The notes: generated from the letters alone by a model not told the origin. 64,000 bases of DNA from Winogradskyella psychrotolerans (GCF_018860565.1 NZ_JAHKPS010000013.1:1-64000); one strand, 5' to 3'. Shown: positions 26,504-35,595, numbered from the stretch's first letter. Made by a program: numbers and translations.

Positions 26504-27403
26504 ATGAACAATATTAAAGATAGGTTTAGCATTAAAGATCTAGAAAACTTTACCGGAATTAAAGCACACACGATTAGAATTTGGGAAAAGCGTTATAATT
26601 TGCTCGAGCCCAAACGTACAGAAACAAATATTAGATATTACGACTTAGCTAATTTTCAAAAGCTTCTTAACGTAAGTTATCTTAATAATAATGGCTATAA
26701 AATATCTAAGATTGCAACCATTGATTCTCAGAAAATCCCGCAATTAGTAAGAGAAATTGCAACGGAATCAAATATGGAGAGCCATGCCATAAATGCTTTT
26801 AAACTTTCCATGCTTAATTTTGACCAAGCTCTCTTTTATAAGACTTATGATACGCTTCTTAATGAAAAAGCTTTTCAAGATATTTTTTACAACATTCTTA
26901 TACCCTTCTTATCAGAAATTGGATTGCTATGGCAGACAGACACAATTACTCCTGCTCACGAACATTTTGTTTCTACACTTATCCGCCAGAAAATACTAGT
27001 CAATACCGAAAAAATTCAGGCCAAACAAATGCACACATCCAATAAAACATTTGTGCTTTATTTGCCTGATAACGAAATACACGAACTGGGCTTAATGTTT
27101 ATTAATTATGAGATTATTAGACACGGCTACAGGTCTATATTTTTAGGGCCAAGTGTTCCAATACAAAGTCTTAGAGATATTAAAAACTACTATGATGAGA
27201 TTATTTTTGTATCTTATTTTACTGTTAAGCCTGAAAAAGAAAATCTTTTAAGCTACATAGAAGAATTTGATGATGCCTTGTTAAAAAACTCTAATACGAG
27301 TTTCTGGGTTTTAGGAAAAATGTTAGATGGTATTGACAAAATGCAATTACCTGAACATATTAAACCATTCGATTCTATTAAAGCACTAATTAAAGAATTA
27401 TAA
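26504..27403 (+). CDS. CarH/LitR-like MerR regulator with cobalamin-binding domain
   Basis: The 299-aa protein has an N-terminal MerR winged helix (about 7-75; FSIKDLENFTGIKAHTIRIW), a helical cap domain (about 90-175) and a Rossmann-like B12-binding domain (about 181-295). The cap has W143-x9-E153-H154, the W-x9-EH motif that binds adenosylcobalamin in CarH. The Rossmann domain has ExHxxG at 191-196, matching DxHxxG whose His is the lower axial cobalt ligand. In CarH the cofactor makes a tetramer bound to DNA in the dark, and light breaks it to release carotenoid genes. The gene sits 4 bp upstream of crtI, so it probably controls its own operon. ATG 26504 is preferred over an upstream TTG frame. 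Confidence 0.9.
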   Translation: MNNIKDRFSIKDLENFTGIKAHTIRIWEKRYNLLEPKRTETNIRYYDLANFQKLLNVSYLNNNGYKISKIATIDSQKIPQLVREIATESNMESHAINAFKLSMLNFDQALFYKTYDTLLNEKAFQDIFYNILIPFLSEIGLLWQTDTITPAHEHFVSTLIRQKILVNTEKIQAKQMHTSNKTFVLYLPDNEIHELGLMFINYEIIRHGYRSIFLGPSVPIQSLRDIKNYYDEIIFVSYFTVKPEKENLLSYIEEFDDALLKNSNTSFWVLGKMLDGIDKMQLPEHIKPFDSIKALIKEL

Positions 27404-27407
27404 ATTA

Positions 27408-28862
27408 ATGTCTAAAACAATATCCATAATAGGTTCTGGTTTTTCAGCTCTATCGGCAGCATGCTATCTAGCTAAAGCAGGACATACTGTTTCTATCTAC
27501 GAAAAAAATGATACTGTAGGAGGAAGAGCAAGACAACTTATTAAAGATGGATTTACCTTTGACATTGGCCCAAGTTGGTATTGGATGCCTGATGTTTTTG
27601 AAAAATTCTTTAACGACTTTGGAAAAACCACCAGTGACTACTACCAACTAGACAAGCTCAGTCCTGCTTATAAAATCTTCTTTTTAGACGATGTAATTAC
27701 CATAGGTGATCACATGGATAAAATTTGTGAAGAATTTGAACGTATTGAAGCAGGAAGCTCTAAACCATTAAGAAAATTTATAACAAGAGCACAAGAGCAC
27801 TACGATATTGCAATAAATAAAGTTGTACTAAAACCAGGTGTTTCACCTTTTGAGTTGGTATCTAAGGAAACCATTACAAGAGTAGACCAGTTTTTTAAAA
27901 CCATAAGCTCAGAAGTTCGTAAAAACTTTAAAAATCCAAAACTTATTTCAACACTAGAGTTTCCTGTTTTGTTTTTAGGTGCAAAACCTAATCAGACACC
28001 TTCTTTTTATAGTTTTATGAATTTTGCAGATTTTGGCTTAGGAACATGGCACCCTAAAGGAGGTATGTATGAAATTATTAAAGCCATGCAAAGCTTAGCA
28101 GAAAGCATAGGCGTCTCTATTTATACAAACAGCAATGTTAAAAAGATAACGGTTAAAAACAATACCGCTGAAAGCATCACTGTTAATGAAAAAATTATTC
28201 CTTCTGATATTGTTTTAAGTGGCGCAGATTACCATCATACAGAAACCTTACTAGAAAAACAACACAGACAGTATAGCGAAGCTTATTGGAACAAACGAAC
28301 ATTTGCTCCTTCTTCCCTACTCTTTTATATTGGTTTTGATAAAAAACTACAAAATATAGAACATCATAATTTATTTTTTGACACAGATTTTGAAATTCAC
28401 GCAAAAGACATCTATGACAATCCTAAATGGCCAGAAGAACCTTTGTTTTATGCCAATTTTCCTTCTGTTACAGATAAAACTATGACGCCTCAGCATTGTG
28501 AAACAGGTTTTTTCCTCATTCCTATTGCGCCTGGTTTAGAAGACACACCTCAATTACGTGACCACTATTTTAATCTTATTATAAAACGTTTTGAAAAAAG
28601 AACAGATCAAAATGTTCAAAAACATATTCTTTTTAAGTCGTCTTTTTGTGTTAATGATTTTATAAGCGAATACAATTCTTATAAAGGAAATGCTTATGGC
28701 TTGGCTAACACTTTAACGCAAACAGCCTTTTTAAGACCAAAATTAAAAAGCAAAAAAGTTAAAGACTTATATTTTACGGGGCAATTAACTGTACCTGGAC
28801 CAGGTGTACCTCCAGCCTTAATATCGGGAAAATTAGTGTCAGAACTAATTCAAAAAAATTAA
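27408..28862 (+). CDS. crtI: Phytoene desaturase
   Basis: This 484-aa FAD enzyme converts phytoene to lycopene in four desaturations at the membrane surface. It has the N-terminal dinucleotide fold IIGSGFSALSAACYLAKAGH, the GGRARQ motif, FDIGPSWYWMPDVFE, and the C-terminal signature GQLTVPGPGVPPALISGKL. Length is typical of CrtI. It is the first biosynthetic gene after the cobalamin-type regulator and is followed 17 bp later by crtB. Confidence 0.96.
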   Translation: MSKTISIIGSGFSALSAACYLAKAGHTVSIYEKNDTVGGRARQLIKDGFTFDIGPSWYWMPDVFEKFFNDFGKTTSDYYQLDKLSPAYKIFFLDDVITIGDHMDKICEEFERIEAGSSKPLRKFITRAQEHYDIAINKVVLKPGVSPFELVSKETITRVDQFFKTISSEVRKNFKNPKLISTLEFPVLFLGAKPNQTPSFYSFMNFADFGLGTWHPKGGMYEIIKAMQSLAESIGVSIYTNSNVKKITVKNNTAESITVNEKIIPSDIVLSGADYHHTETLLEKQHRQYSEAYWNKRTFAPSSLLFYIGFDKKLQNIEHHNLFFDTDFEIHAKDIYDNPKWPEEPLFYANFPSVTDKTMTPQHCETGFFLIPIAPGLEDTPQLRDHYFNLIIKRFEKRTDQNVQKHILFKSSFCVNDFISEYNSYKGNAYGLANTLTQTAFLRPKLKSKKVKDLYFTGQLTVPGPGVPPALISGKLVSELIQKN

Positions 28863-28879
28863 TTTTAATAACACACAGT

Positions 28880-29719
28880 ATGAAATCAATTTTCGACAAT
28901 GTCTCTAGAGAATGTAGTAAAGCAGTTACTAACGCTTACAGTACATCATTCTCATTAGCTACAAAAATGTTATCACATAGCATAAGGCAAGATATTTACA
29001 ATATTTACGGATTTGTAAGATTTGCTGATGAGATTGTTGATACATTTCATGACTATAACAAAGAACAGCTTTTTAACAATTTTGAAAGGGATTTAGAAGC
29101 TGCTTTAGAAGATAGAATTAGCTTAAACCCTATTTTAAATTCCTTTCAAGAAACCTATCACAACTATGGCATTGACAAACATTTGGTAGACTCTTTTATG
29201 AGCAGCATGCGACTTGATCTTCACAAAACAGATTATTTAACCCATGATGAATACGAAGAGTACATTTATGGTTCGGCAGATGTTGTTGGATTAATGTGTC
29301 TAAAAGTTTTTGTTAAGGGTGATACTGAAAAATATGAAGACCTAAAGGCATCTGCAATGAGCCTAGGTTCAGCTTTTCAAAAAGTCAATTTCTTACGTGA
29401 TTTAAAAGCCGACTTTGAAGGTTTAAATAGAACTTATTTTCCAGATACGGATTTGAATCAATTAGACGAAACTTCAAAAAAAGCAATTATATCTGATATA
29501 GAATCTGATTTTGAAAAAGGATTACAAGGCATAAAACGATTACCTTTAGAAGCTAAATTTGGAGTATTTATGGCTTATCGTTATTATAGTCAATTATTAG
29601 ATAAACTGAAAAAAACTCCTGCTTTACAGATTAAATCGACTAGAATTAGAGTACCTAATTACAGAAAAATAGAGCTACTTACAAGAAGCTATGTTAAATA
29701 TCAACTGAATTTACTTTAA
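28880..29719 (+). CDS. crtB: Phytoene synthase
   Basis: The 279-aa enzyme condenses two geranylgeranyl diphosphates into phytoene, the first committed carotenoid step. Both Asp-rich magnesium sites are present: DEIVD near residue 52 and FLRDLKADFEGLNRTYFP near 172. The N-terminal CSKAVTNAYSTSFSLATKM is typical. Located between crtI and crtZ with 17-bp gaps on both sides. A geranylgeranyl diphosphate synthase gene is not in the window. Confidence 0.96.
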   Translation: MKSIFDNVSRECSKAVTNAYSTSFSLATKMLSHSIRQDIYNIYGFVRFADEIVDTFHDYNKEQLFNNFERDLEAALEDRISLNPILNSFQETYHNYGIDKHLVDSFMSSMRLDLHKTDYLTHDEYEEYIYGSADVVGLMCLKVFVKGDTEKYEDLKASAMSLGSAFQKVNFLRDLKADFEGLNRTYFPDTDLNQLDETSKKAIISDIESDFEKGLQGIKRLPLEAKFGVFMAYRYYSQLLDKLKKTPALQIKSTRIRVPNYRKIELLTRSYVKYQLNLL

Positions 29720-29736
29720 AAAATAAATAGATAATT

Positions 29737-30186
29737 ATGCAAACTATTTTTTGGATACTGATTTTCTTAAGTACATTCTTTATCATGGAATTCAACGCTT
29801 GGTTTACACACAAGTATATTATGCATGGGTTTTTATGGAATTTACACAAAGATCATCACAAAAAAGATCACGATAGTTGGTTTGAACGTAATGATGCCTT
29901 TTTTATTTTCTATGCCATTGTTAGTATGGTTTGTTTTTACTTATGGAATTACGAAGCCATTTGGTATTGCCTACCTATAGGATTAGGTATCTTAGTATAT
30001 GGTGCAGCCTATTTTATTGTTCACGATATATTTATTCACCAACGTTTTAAGTGGCTACGAAACATAGATAATAAATACGCAAGAGGATTGAGACGTGCCC
30101 ACAAGATTCACCATAAACACTTAGGGAAGGACAAAGGAGAAAACTTCGGAATGTTAATTGTTCCTTTTAAATATTTTAAACAATAA
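29737..30186 (+). CDS. crtZ: Beta-carotene hydroxylase
   Basis: This 149-aa integral membrane di-iron enzyme hydroxylates the beta rings of beta-carotene at C3 to give zeaxanthin. It shows the expected His clusters HKYIMHG, HKDHHKKDHD, HDIFIHQ and HKIHHKH around about four hydrophobic helices. Length is standard for CrtZ. It is followed after 3 bp by the lycopene cyclase gene. No ketolase (CrtW) is present in the operon, so zeaxanthin is the predicted end product from these genes. Confidence 0.95.
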   Translation: MQTIFWILIFLSTFFIMEFNAWFTHKYIMHGFLWNLHKDHHKKDHDSWFERNDAFFIFYAIVSMVCFYLWNYEAIWYCLPIGLGILVYGAAYFIVHDIFIHQRFKWLRNIDNKYARGLRRAHKIHHKHLGKDKGENFGMLIVPFKYFKQ

Positions 30187-30189
30187 CTA

Positions 30190-30867
30190 ATGAATTATCT
30201 GTATTTACTTTTAGATTTAGGGTCACTTTCTATACCTTTTATTTACAGTTTTCATCCAAAATTACAGTTTTATAAGCATTGGAAATCTTTATTTATTGCC
30301 ATCATAATAACCATGTGCTTCTATGTTCCATGGGATATTATATTTACGCACTACGGATTTTGGGGTTTTAATGACGCCTATTTTTTAAAGTATAGAGTCT
30401 TCAATTTACCCATTGAAGAATGGTTGTTTTTTATATGTATACCTTATGCTTGTGTATTTACACATTATTCGCTCTTATATTATTTTCCAAACATGAGCGT
30501 TTCTAAAAAGACCACAAAAACTATAAGCTACATCTCATTAGCAATATTATCAATGACATTAATTTTTGCCTATGACAAATGGTACACTTTAGTTAATTTT
30601 ATTTATGCTATTGGTTTAATTCTATTTGTTTTAAAATTTAATATTAAACTTCTGCAAGAATACTACGTAACCTTCTTAGTAATGTTAATTCCTTTTTTTA
30701 TTGTAAACGGACTATTAACCGGGAGTTGTATTGAAAATGAAGTTGTATGGTATGACAATAGTCAAAATCTTGCTTTTAGAATTTTCACAATTCCTATTGA
30801 AGACATGGTATATGCGTTTACACTTATACTTACCAATTTATACCTTATGAAACGCATTAAGCTATAA
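30190..30867 (+). CDS. Lycopene beta-cyclase of the CrtYcd (membrane) type
   Basis: The 225-aa protein has about seven transmembrane helices and two copies of the PxE(E/D) cyclase motif, NLPIEEWLFF (about 74) and TIPIEDMVYA (about 202), one per CrtYc/CrtYd-like half. This is the fused membrane-type lycopene cyclase found in many Bacteroidota, archaea and fungi and unrelated to the FAD-dependent CrtY. It would convert lycopene to beta-carotene, which CrtZ then hydroxylates. Last gene of the operon. Confidence 0.93.
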   Translation: MNYLYLLLDLGSLSIPFIYSFHPKLQFYKHWKSLFIAIIITMCFYVPWDIIFTHYGFWGFNDAYFLKYRVFNLPIEEWLFFICIPYACVFTHYSLLYYFPNMSVSKKTTKTISYISLAILSMTLIFAYDKWYTLVNFIYAIGLILFVLKFNIKLLQEYYVTFLVMLIPFFIVNGLLTGSCIENEVVWYDNSQNLAFRIFTIPIEDMVYAFTLILTNLYLMKRIKL

Positions 30868-30883
30868 AAAGCTTAAAACCAAG

Positions 30884-31456
30884 CTAATCTATTAACGTGT
30901 TAAGCATTTCTCTTACTTTGTCGCTATTCCAATCTATAGCACTAGATTCGTCTACAACAATTTCTCCTTCTTTATTAATAATAAAAGTTCTTGGTATCGT
31001 CTGAGTTGACAAGGTTGAAGGCACTTGATTTAATGGATTATACACTTCAAAATTAAACCCTTTTTTTGTTTTAAATTTTTCTACAGTTTTAAAATCATCA
31101 CTAGTAACAAACATAAATTCTACTTTAGCGTTGTAGTCATTATACAACTCTTGAAGACTTGGCATTTCTGCAATACAAGGCGGACACCAGGTTGCCCAAA
31201 AGTTTATAAATACAACTTTTCCTTTAGTATCATTAAAACTAATAACCTTATTGGTATCGGATATTAACTGCCAATCTGTATAGCTTACAGACACCCTGTC
31301 TTCTTTATTAATAAGTGATGATTGATTCACATAGCTCAACCCCTTATGAAGCGTTACCTGAATAGCACTTCTTGTTTGAGGTATAATAAGTAACAAGATA
31401 ACCGCAATACCAACAATATTAGAAATTATAGATTTTTTCTTATTTGATTTTTTCAT
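30884..31456 (-). CDS. TlpA-family thiol-disulfide oxidoreductase
   Basis: The 190-aa protein has an N-terminal membrane anchor (about 12-30) and a thioredoxin fold with active site FWATWCPPCIAEMPS (CPPC, near 92), placing it in the periplasmic TlpA/ResA group. Such proteins reduce disulfides in cytochrome c maturation or other exported targets. The cis-Pro motif is seen in TIPRTFIIN. A strong hairpin terminator lies just upstream at 31479-31512, so it is likely transcribed apart from the lipoprotein gene before it. Confidence 0.92.
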   Translation of the reverse strand: MKKSNKKKSIISNIVGIAVILLLIIPQTRSAIQVTLHKGLSYVNQSSLINKEDRVSVSYTDWQLISDTNKVISFNDTKGKVVFINFWATWCPPCIAEMPSLQELYNDYNAKVEFMFVTSDDFKTVEKFKTKKGFNFEVYNPLNQVPSTLSTQTIPRTFIINKEGEIVVDESSAIDWNSDKVREMLNTLID

Positions 31457-31469
31457 ATTCGTATTCCTA

Positions 31470-31512
31470 TAAAATAAAGAAGCGCAACACCATAAATTTG
31501 GTATCGCGCTTC
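31470..31512 (-). terminator. Strong hairpin terminator between lipoprotein and TlpA genes
   Basis: On the minus strand a 14-bp stem (31499-31512 with 31479-31492, including two G-T pairs and the GAAGCGC/GCGCTTC base) with loop AATTTA is followed by TTTATTTTAT. It sits in the 79-bp gap between the two genes. Confidence 0.8.
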
Positions 31513-31535
31513 AAATCTAACAAATTTAATCTAAC

Positions 31536-32414
31536 TTAACTTTTTGTTACAGTTCCTGAAATAACAGAAACGGGTCCTACTTCCATTGAAATGGTTGTAT
31601 GCACTGAAGCTTCTTCTGGTACTACATGCGCTAAGGGTTTTAACGTAAAAGGTGCTGGACTATTATCTGGCACTGGTTCAACAGAAATCACGATTGTTGC
31701 CCCACGCAAATCGGTTGGAAACGTCATTCCTGCAGGAGCGTTTTGTAAATAATCTTCACCTGGAAAACCTGGTCCATTTCCTGCTTCTCCTTTAAAAACT
31801 GAAGTGGCTGCATTATCGTCTGCTAATGTTGGATCTGTAAATGTTCCTGTACTAACTGGTGTTCCATCTATGACTGCCCAACCTTCGTATTTCCAACCCT
31901 CAGTTAATGTTGGTAAATCTAATCCTGCAACAGCACTTCCACTAGAGTTGTCTAAAAACCAAACTCCACTTTCCTCGTTAGTATCATCTACATCTGTTGG
32001 TGTTGCTAAAATATAGTTACCTGTAGAAGTACTAAAATCTGCAACTATACCATTAGAATTTACACTTGCCAAAGTTCCTGAAAAATCACCTGCTAAAATT
32101 TTTGTTGCAGCTGGATCGGGATCAGAATCTACTGCAGGTTCAATAGACAATACAAATGTAGTTGCCATAGCTAACTGTTCTGAATTTACATTAAATGTTT
32201 GAGGAAAATCTACACTACTAAATGTTCCTGTAGATACTGGAGATCCATCTACAATAATCCATCCTTCATAAACAAAATCATCACCTAACGCTTCTAAACC
32301 ATCAAGGTTGAGGGTTAAATTTGAATTTACTGAGCTTGTGTTATCATCATCACTACTACACGAACTGGCAAAAATCCCTAATGCCAATACCGCTAAAATC
32401 ATTTTTTTCTTCAT
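31536..32414 (-). CDS. Lipoprotein with two RskA-like repeats
   Basis: The 292-aa product from ATG 32414 has a lipoprotein signal peptide with Cys near 19 followed by SSDDDN, the acidic stretch seen on exported flavobacterial lipoproteins. It contains two copies of a module with YEGWxxxDGxPVSTGTF (about 43-60 and 178-195), each ending in a TIVISVEP-like strand. This module resembles the extracellular part of anti-sigma-K (RskA) proteins, but there is no membrane-spanning anti-sigma domain and no sigma factor gene here, so the anti-sigma name often given is doubtful. Its upstream region carries a 16-bp dyad, and the gene before it encodes a Crp/Fnr regulator. Confidence 0.75.
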   Translation of the reverse strand: MKKKMILAVLALGIFASSCSSDDDNTSSVNSNLTLNLDGLEALGDDFVYEGWIIVDGSPVSTGTFSSVDFPQTFNVNSEQLAMATTFVLSIEPAVDSDPDPAATKILAGDFSGTLASVNSNGIVADFSTSTGNYILATPTDVDDTNEESGVWFLDNSSGSAVAGLDLPTLTEGWKYEGWAVIDGTPVSTGTFTDPTLADDNAATSVFKGEAGNGPGFPGEDYLQNAPAGMTFPTDLRGATIVISVEPVPDNSPAPFTLKPLAHVVPEEASVHTTISMEVGPVSVISGTVTKS

Positions 32415-32470
32415 TGCTTTTTTAATTTTAAAATTATATTTCAAAATTAAACGACCAAAACCTCTTTAAA

Positions 32471-32486
32471 TGTTAGATAGCTAACA
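32471..32486. promoter_or_regulatory. TGTTAG-N4-CTAACA dyad, candidate Crp/Fnr operator
   Basis: The perfect 6-4-6 palindrome has the size and spacer of Crp/Fnr binding sites. It lies right after the Crp/Fnr stop codon and 57 bp upstream of the lipoprotein ATG. The ten bases TGTTAGATAG recur at 33172-33181, 14 bp upstream of the Crp/Fnr start, with an imperfect second half. A weak terminator hairpin is the alternative. Confidence 0.5.
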
Positions 32487-33158
32487 CTATGCTGATTTTT
32501 TTAAGATTCTTATTTCTTTTCTGTTAAAATCTAAGTAATTTTCCTCTTTTAACCCATTAAGAAGGATATTAATTGTTGGTCTCGATGTACCTATAAGCGA
32601 AGCAATATCTTTTTGAGTATAGGGATGCTTAATAACATAATCTCCGGTTTTGTCACAGTCGTAACCAAAATCTACACAAAGTTCATCTAGAAATTCAATT
32701 AAGCGTGTTTTAGTATCTTTAAACAATAACAATTGTAACCGACGCTCTAATTTTTTAAACTTTAAACCAATGAATTTATAGACTTTAAAACTAAAATTTT
32801 GATTGTCTCTCATTAAATCGTGCATGGTATCAACACTTATAGGACATATAGAAGTTTCGTTATCTATGGACTGTGCAAATTCATCACGTTTTTCATCTCC
32901 TAAAATTGCTTTTTCCCCAAACAATTCACCTTTAGTAAGAATGGCTTTTACGATTTCATTTCCATCTTCACTGTAATAGCCAATTTTAACTTTTCCATGT
33001 TCAATTAAATAAACTTTATTGGCAGCATCTGCTTCAATATAGATATAGTCTTTCTTTTTGTACGAACAAAAATTATGTTCGTTAGTATAAATCTTGACTT
33101 TATGAGGGCAGAGTACCTTAAAAAGGTTAACATTATCAAAGAACCACAGTGATTGCAT
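32487..33158 (-). CDS. Crp/Fnr-family transcriptional regulator
   Basis: The 223-aa protein has an N-terminal cyclic-nucleotide-binding beta-roll (about 25-120, GKVKIGYYSEDGNEIV and GELFGEKAIL) and a C-terminal winged helix with TQKDIASLIGTSRPTINILLNGL as the DNA-reading helices (about 175-200). The effector is unknown. The cAMP-binding Arg-Ser pair is not evident. Two Cys and two His lie near the N-terminus (C17, H19, H28, C31), which might bind a metal or cluster, but the pattern is not that of FNR. A TGTTAG-N4-CTAACA dyad and a related half site flank the gene, consistent with autoregulation. Confidence 0.9.
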   Translation of the reverse strand: MQSLWFFDNVNLFKVLCPHKVKIYTNEHNFCSYKKKDYIYIEADAANKVYLIEHGKVKIGYYSEDGNEIVKAILTKGELFGEKAILGDEKRDEFAQSIDNETSICPISVDTMHDLMRDNQNFSFKVYKFIGLKFKKLERRLQLLLFKDTKTRLIEFLDELCVDFGYDCDKTGDYVIKHPYTQKDIASLIGTSRPTINILLNGLKEENYLDFNRKEIRILKKSA

Positions 33159-33215
33159 TAGAGGACGTATTTGTTAGATAGTTTAATTGTCGAGATTAAA
33201 CGAACACCCTAACAT

Positions 33216-33244
33216 AAAAAAGCCCTTGATTACTCAAAGGCTTT
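33216..33244 (-). terminator. Terminator after the large T9SS protein gene
   Basis: On the minus strand AAAGCCTTTGA pairs with TCAAGGGCTTT (one mismatch) across GTAA, followed by a T-run. It lies between this gene's stop and the Crp/Fnr promoter. Confidence 0.8.
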
Positions 33245-33266
33245 GCTTTTATTAAAACATCAGAGA

Positions 33267-35531
33267 TTACTCTTTAATAATCTTTTTCGATTTAAGTTCT
33301 CCTATATCATTTTTTACTTTCACAAAATAAACTCCTTTTTCTAATACTGAAATATTTAGATCTATTGCTAAAACTTGTTGCATTTTGCGTGTTAATACCA
33401 TTTTTCCTAAAATATCAAAAACGGCAATTTCAATATTTGATTGTGTTGATGTAAAACTTAAACTCACCATATCTTTTGAAGGATTAGGAGATAATAAATA
33501 ATCACTTTTAATACTATTTTCTGATATACTTAAGGGAGCTACAAATTCTGTATTAAACGTATTGGTAATTACAGGTTCATTAAAATCGAAAACAATAGCT
33601 GCTGTATTTGGTACAATATCACCGACTTCATAGCCTGCTAATGGTTTTATTTTATAATAAACAAAACCATGACTATTAGGTTCATCAGTAGTTTCATCTG
33701 CTAGATTTATATTATAGAAATTCCATGTTAAATTATCAAAATCGCGCTCAATGCCATACGAATGACTAGCGCTTAACATTTGGAAGGTCGTCTTATCTAA
33801 CTTAGGGTCTAAAGTATTTTCTATGATTACATTTATGGCACTAGCAGTACCTACATTTTGAAACCTAATGGTATAATATAGATAATCGTCTTCCGTAAAA
33901 CTAACATGTTCAATTTCTGGTCCATGAGACTCATTAATATCATTAGGATCATAAGAACCAATAATAATTTCTGATAAACTAGAAGTGTTATTTTCAATGA
34001 CCACATCACTTGAAGATGTTGTATACTCTGCAACATTAGTAATCATATCTCCTAAATTAGCAGAAGTCGAGACCAATAAATCAATATAAATCACTTCACT
34101 TTCTCCTGGTAGTAAATCCACAAAGTCTAAAGTAAATCCAGTTGCTGTTGGTGTAATGGTATTGCCTGCACTTAATCCTGTTGCTCCTGAATATGCCGCA
34201 ATAGCATCGTTAGCAAATGTTACACTACCAGAACTTACCGTTGACTCGCCATTATTCTTTACAATTAGCATATTTCTATATGTAAATCCTGGTCTTGGAG
34301 CCTGCCAATAAGAAAGTAAATTCACTGAAATATCATCGCAAGTATCTTGTACTATTAAATTCATCTGTGATATTTGAACACATTCAGAGTTTAAACTACT
34401 TTCTACTCTAACATAGATCACCTCATTACTCCCTATATAATTATTAGGAGATAAAATAGGGTTGGTATTAGCATCAGCATCAACTAAAGTATTATAATAG
34501 CTTATATTATACTGATATGTACTTAAGCCAGACAATACTAAAGTATTTCTGCTCGTTAAATCGAATGCACCAATACCATCAGTATCAGAACCACTTGTAG
34601 TATCACAAACGATATAATCTAATTCAGTATTTGGAGTTGGTTCAGAAATTGATAATAATTGAAATTGGATAATACTTTGAGATGGATCGCAATTAAAATT
34701 AGTGTTATTTGGGTCATATACCCTTGCATAAATAGTTTGATTAGGCGACAATGCCGTATAATTAGAAGCATTCGTAATTGGATTATTTAGATTATTAGCA
34801 TCATTATAGCTAACAAAATAATTAACCACTGCGAATTGTTGTCCTCCAATAATTTGAGCATCATTTGTAGTTAAATCAAATACGTTGTCCGTGGCATCAA
34901 TGGAACAATCTCCCATATTAGGAACCCAATAGGCATATATACTATTCACGTAAATATCTAAAGGTATTATATCTACACACTCCCCATCATTAACCTCAAT
35001 TCGAAGATAAAGATTATATAAATCATAGCTATAAAAGCTATCAGCACTTAAGTCATTACCTTCTATGGCATCAATCTCATCTTGATAATAACTAAAGGTT
35101 ATGTTAGATGTATATAGCAACTCGTAATAGTTTTGCAAGTCTTGTATCAAAAAGAAATCACAATCAACAATTAGATATGTGTTTACTGAATTACTTATTG
35201 AAATTTTAGTTTGATCTACATGTACACTTCCATCAGACAGTGTTGCTAATACTTTATAGTATCCATATTCAGTACCATCACCTGTTAATGTTAATATTGG
35301 GTTAGTTGCACCTGTTATTTCATTACTTGGTATCGTAGAAACATTCAATGAAATGGAATAATACCATTGATAAGTAATATTTGTATCGGTTGTGTTTATT
35401 ACAGTTCCATCAAGCTCAAGAGAACCAGTATCACATAAATATAAACTAGATGGTAATTCAATGGTTTGTGCCAAAATCTCATTGGTTTGCAACAACAAGA
35501 TGACACTTAAAAAGAGTAGTGTTTTTTTCAT
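33267..35531 (-). CDS. Large secreted protein with T9SS type A sorting domain
   Basis: The 754-aa protein has a signal peptide (about 1-21, ending ILAQ), several beta-sandwich modules including CARDB/DUF11-like stretches (about 400-520; YRNMLIVKNNGESTVSSG) and an IRFQNVGTASAINVII module (about 555-660). The C-terminal sorting domain (about 680-754) has NPSKDMVSLSF, VFDILGKMV and VYFVKVKN, and ends in KSKKIIKE. It should cross the outer membrane by the type IX system and be anchored or released at the surface. No enzymatic domain is seen; adhesion or cell-surface structure is a reasonable guess. Confidence 0.85.
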   Translation of the reverse strand: MKKTLLFLSVILLLQTNEILAQTIELPSSLYLCDTGSLELDGTVINTTDTNITYQWYYSISLNVSTIPSNEITGATNPILTLTGDGTEYGYYKVLATLSDGSVHVDQTKISISNSVNTYLIVDCDFFLIQDLQNYYELLYTSNITFSYYQDEIDAIEGNDLSADSFYSYDLYNLYLRIEVNDGECVDIIPLDIYVNSIYAYWVPNMGDCSIDATDNVFDLTTNDAQIIGGQQFAVVNYFVSYNDANNLNNPITNASNYTALSPNQTIYARVYDPNNTNFNCDPSQSIIQFQLLSISEPTPNTELDYIVCDTTSGSDTDGIGAFDLTSRNTLVLSGLSTYQYNISYYNTLVDADANTNPILSPNNYIGSNEVIYVRVESSLNSECVQISQMNLIVQDTCDDISVNLLSYWQAPRPGFTYRNMLIVKNNGESTVSSGSVTFANDAIAAYSGATGLSAGNTITPTATGFTLDFVDLLPGESEVIYIDLLVSTSANLGDMITNVAEYTTSSSDVVIENNTSSLSEIIIGSYDPNDINESHGPEIEHVSFTEDDYLYYTIRFQNVGTASAINVIIENTLDPKLDKTTFQMLSASHSYGIERDFDNLTWNFYNINLADETTDEPNSHGFVYYKIKPLAGYEVGDIVPNTAAIVFDFNEPVITNTFNTEFVAPLSISENSIKSDYLLSPNPSKDMVSLSFTSTQSNIEIAVFDILGKMVLTRKMQQVLAIDLNISVLEKGVYFVKVKNDIGELKSKKIIKE

Positions 35532-35595
35532 ATGATTTTATTTAAAAACGAATATACCCTTTTTAATTTAGTGTTAATCCTTTATTAATTGGCAT

